This document shows positions 6,809-7,030 of a stretch of DNA of 7,030 bases, one piece after another. Source of the stretch: Cyanobacteriota bacterium (lineage in GTDB: Bacteria > Cyanobacteriota > Cyanobacteriia > Leptolyngbyales > Leptolyngbyaceae). The stretch's first letter is position 1; each line of letters opens with the position of its first letter. The DNA lies in assembly GCA_027482985.1 (NCBI GenBank), contig JAIXVO010000275.1, forward strand, positions 1 to 7,030, written 5' to 3'. The translations under genes were made by a program, and so were the position numbers. Under the pieces are notes generated by a model. The model was not told the origin of the DNA, did no database searches, and saw only the letters and a list, made by a program, of their open reading frames with translations.

Positions 6809-7030
6809 CTAATCTTCGTGATGCGCGAACCGTCCGAACAAGAAGTCTAACGCTTGGTTGCGGAGCGTGTAGTACTCGGGGTCTTCCATCATCTGGCTGC
6901 GATTCCGGGGGTGCGGGAAATGCACGTCCATGATTTCGCCAATATTGGCCGCGGGGCCGTTGGTCATCATCACGATGCGATCTGCCAGGAATAGAGCCTC
7001 ATCGATGTCGTGGGTGATCATCATGATCGT
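6809..7030 (-). CDS. nrtD: Nitrate ABC transporter ATP-binding protein NrtD, C-terminal part (5' end outside window)
   Basis: The frame is open to the window edge, so only the last 73 residues are seen. They begin TIMMITHDIDEALFLADRI, which is the H-loop region (switch His in THD) of an ABC ATPase, and continue with VMMTNGPAANIGEIMDV and the tail PEYYTLRNQALDFLFGRFAHHED. This tail is characteristic of the NrtC/NrtD group. The protein stops here without the extra NrtA-like domain that NrtC carries, hence NrtD. It hydrolyses ATP at the inner face of the cytoplasmic membrane to drive nitrate/nitrite uptake with NrtA, NrtB and NrtC. Walker A, signature and Walker B motifs lie upstream of the window. 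Cyanate or bicarbonate transporter ATPases (CynD, CmpD) are close relatives, but narB downstream supports nitrate. Confidence 0.92.
   Translation of the reverse strand, partial: TIMMITHDIDEALFLADRIVMMTNGPAANIGEIMDVHFPHPRNRSQMMEDPEYYTLRNQALDFLFGRFAHHED

Noticed and set aside
1..7030. CRISPR array, tRNA, rRNA or a defence/toxin system
   Set aside because: No regularly spaced repeats, no tRNA-like cloverleaf with a TTCGA-type arm, and no gene outside the insertion sequences and nitrate operon could be supported.

Overview
The window looks like a cyanobacterial chromosome segment. The right third carries the 3' end of a nitrate-assimilation operon, read on the minus strand: nrtD (nitrate ABC transporter ATPase, partial), a small DUF1830-like gene, and narB (ferredoxin-type assimilatory nitrate reductase). 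Four copies of the cyanobacterial octamer HIP1 (GCGATCGC) lie in this native part and none in the rest. Genus cannot be fixed from this sequence; the protein style fits a filamentous or Leptolyngbya-like cyanobacterium, but that is an inference.

The left 4.1 kb is a pile-up of insertion sequences. (1) Bases 1-1602 are the right part of an IS21-family element on the plus strand, with the 3' part of istA and a complete istB; its terminus ends at about 1602. (2) Bases 1603-3138 are the remnant of a second, different IS21-family element on the minus strand. Its istB has lost its C-terminus to insertion of the first element, and its istA carries an in-frame amber codon and lacks the N-terminal part. 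(3) Bases 3139-4101 are an ISY100-like IS630/Tc1-mariner element with 27-bp inverted repeats (25 of 27 matching) bounded by TA. Its transposase has an amber codon at 3434 and a -1 frame change at an A8 run, which is a canonical slippery heptamer.

The right end of the IS630 element lies just beyond a good rho-independent terminator for narB. The missing front of the second istA is not found on the far side of the IS630 element, so a deletion or recombination took place at this point. The operon is therefore intact up to its terminator, with the mobile-element cluster directly behind it.

In the operon, NrtD powers nitrate uptake (with NrtA, NrtB and NrtC, outside the window) and NarB reduces nitrate to nitrite in the cytoplasm. 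The DUF1830-like gene has a strong ribosome-binding site and overlaps narB by an ATGA junction, so the two are probably translationally coupled. It is the least understood gene here and the best candidate for something new. No RNA gene, CRISPR array or defence system was seen.
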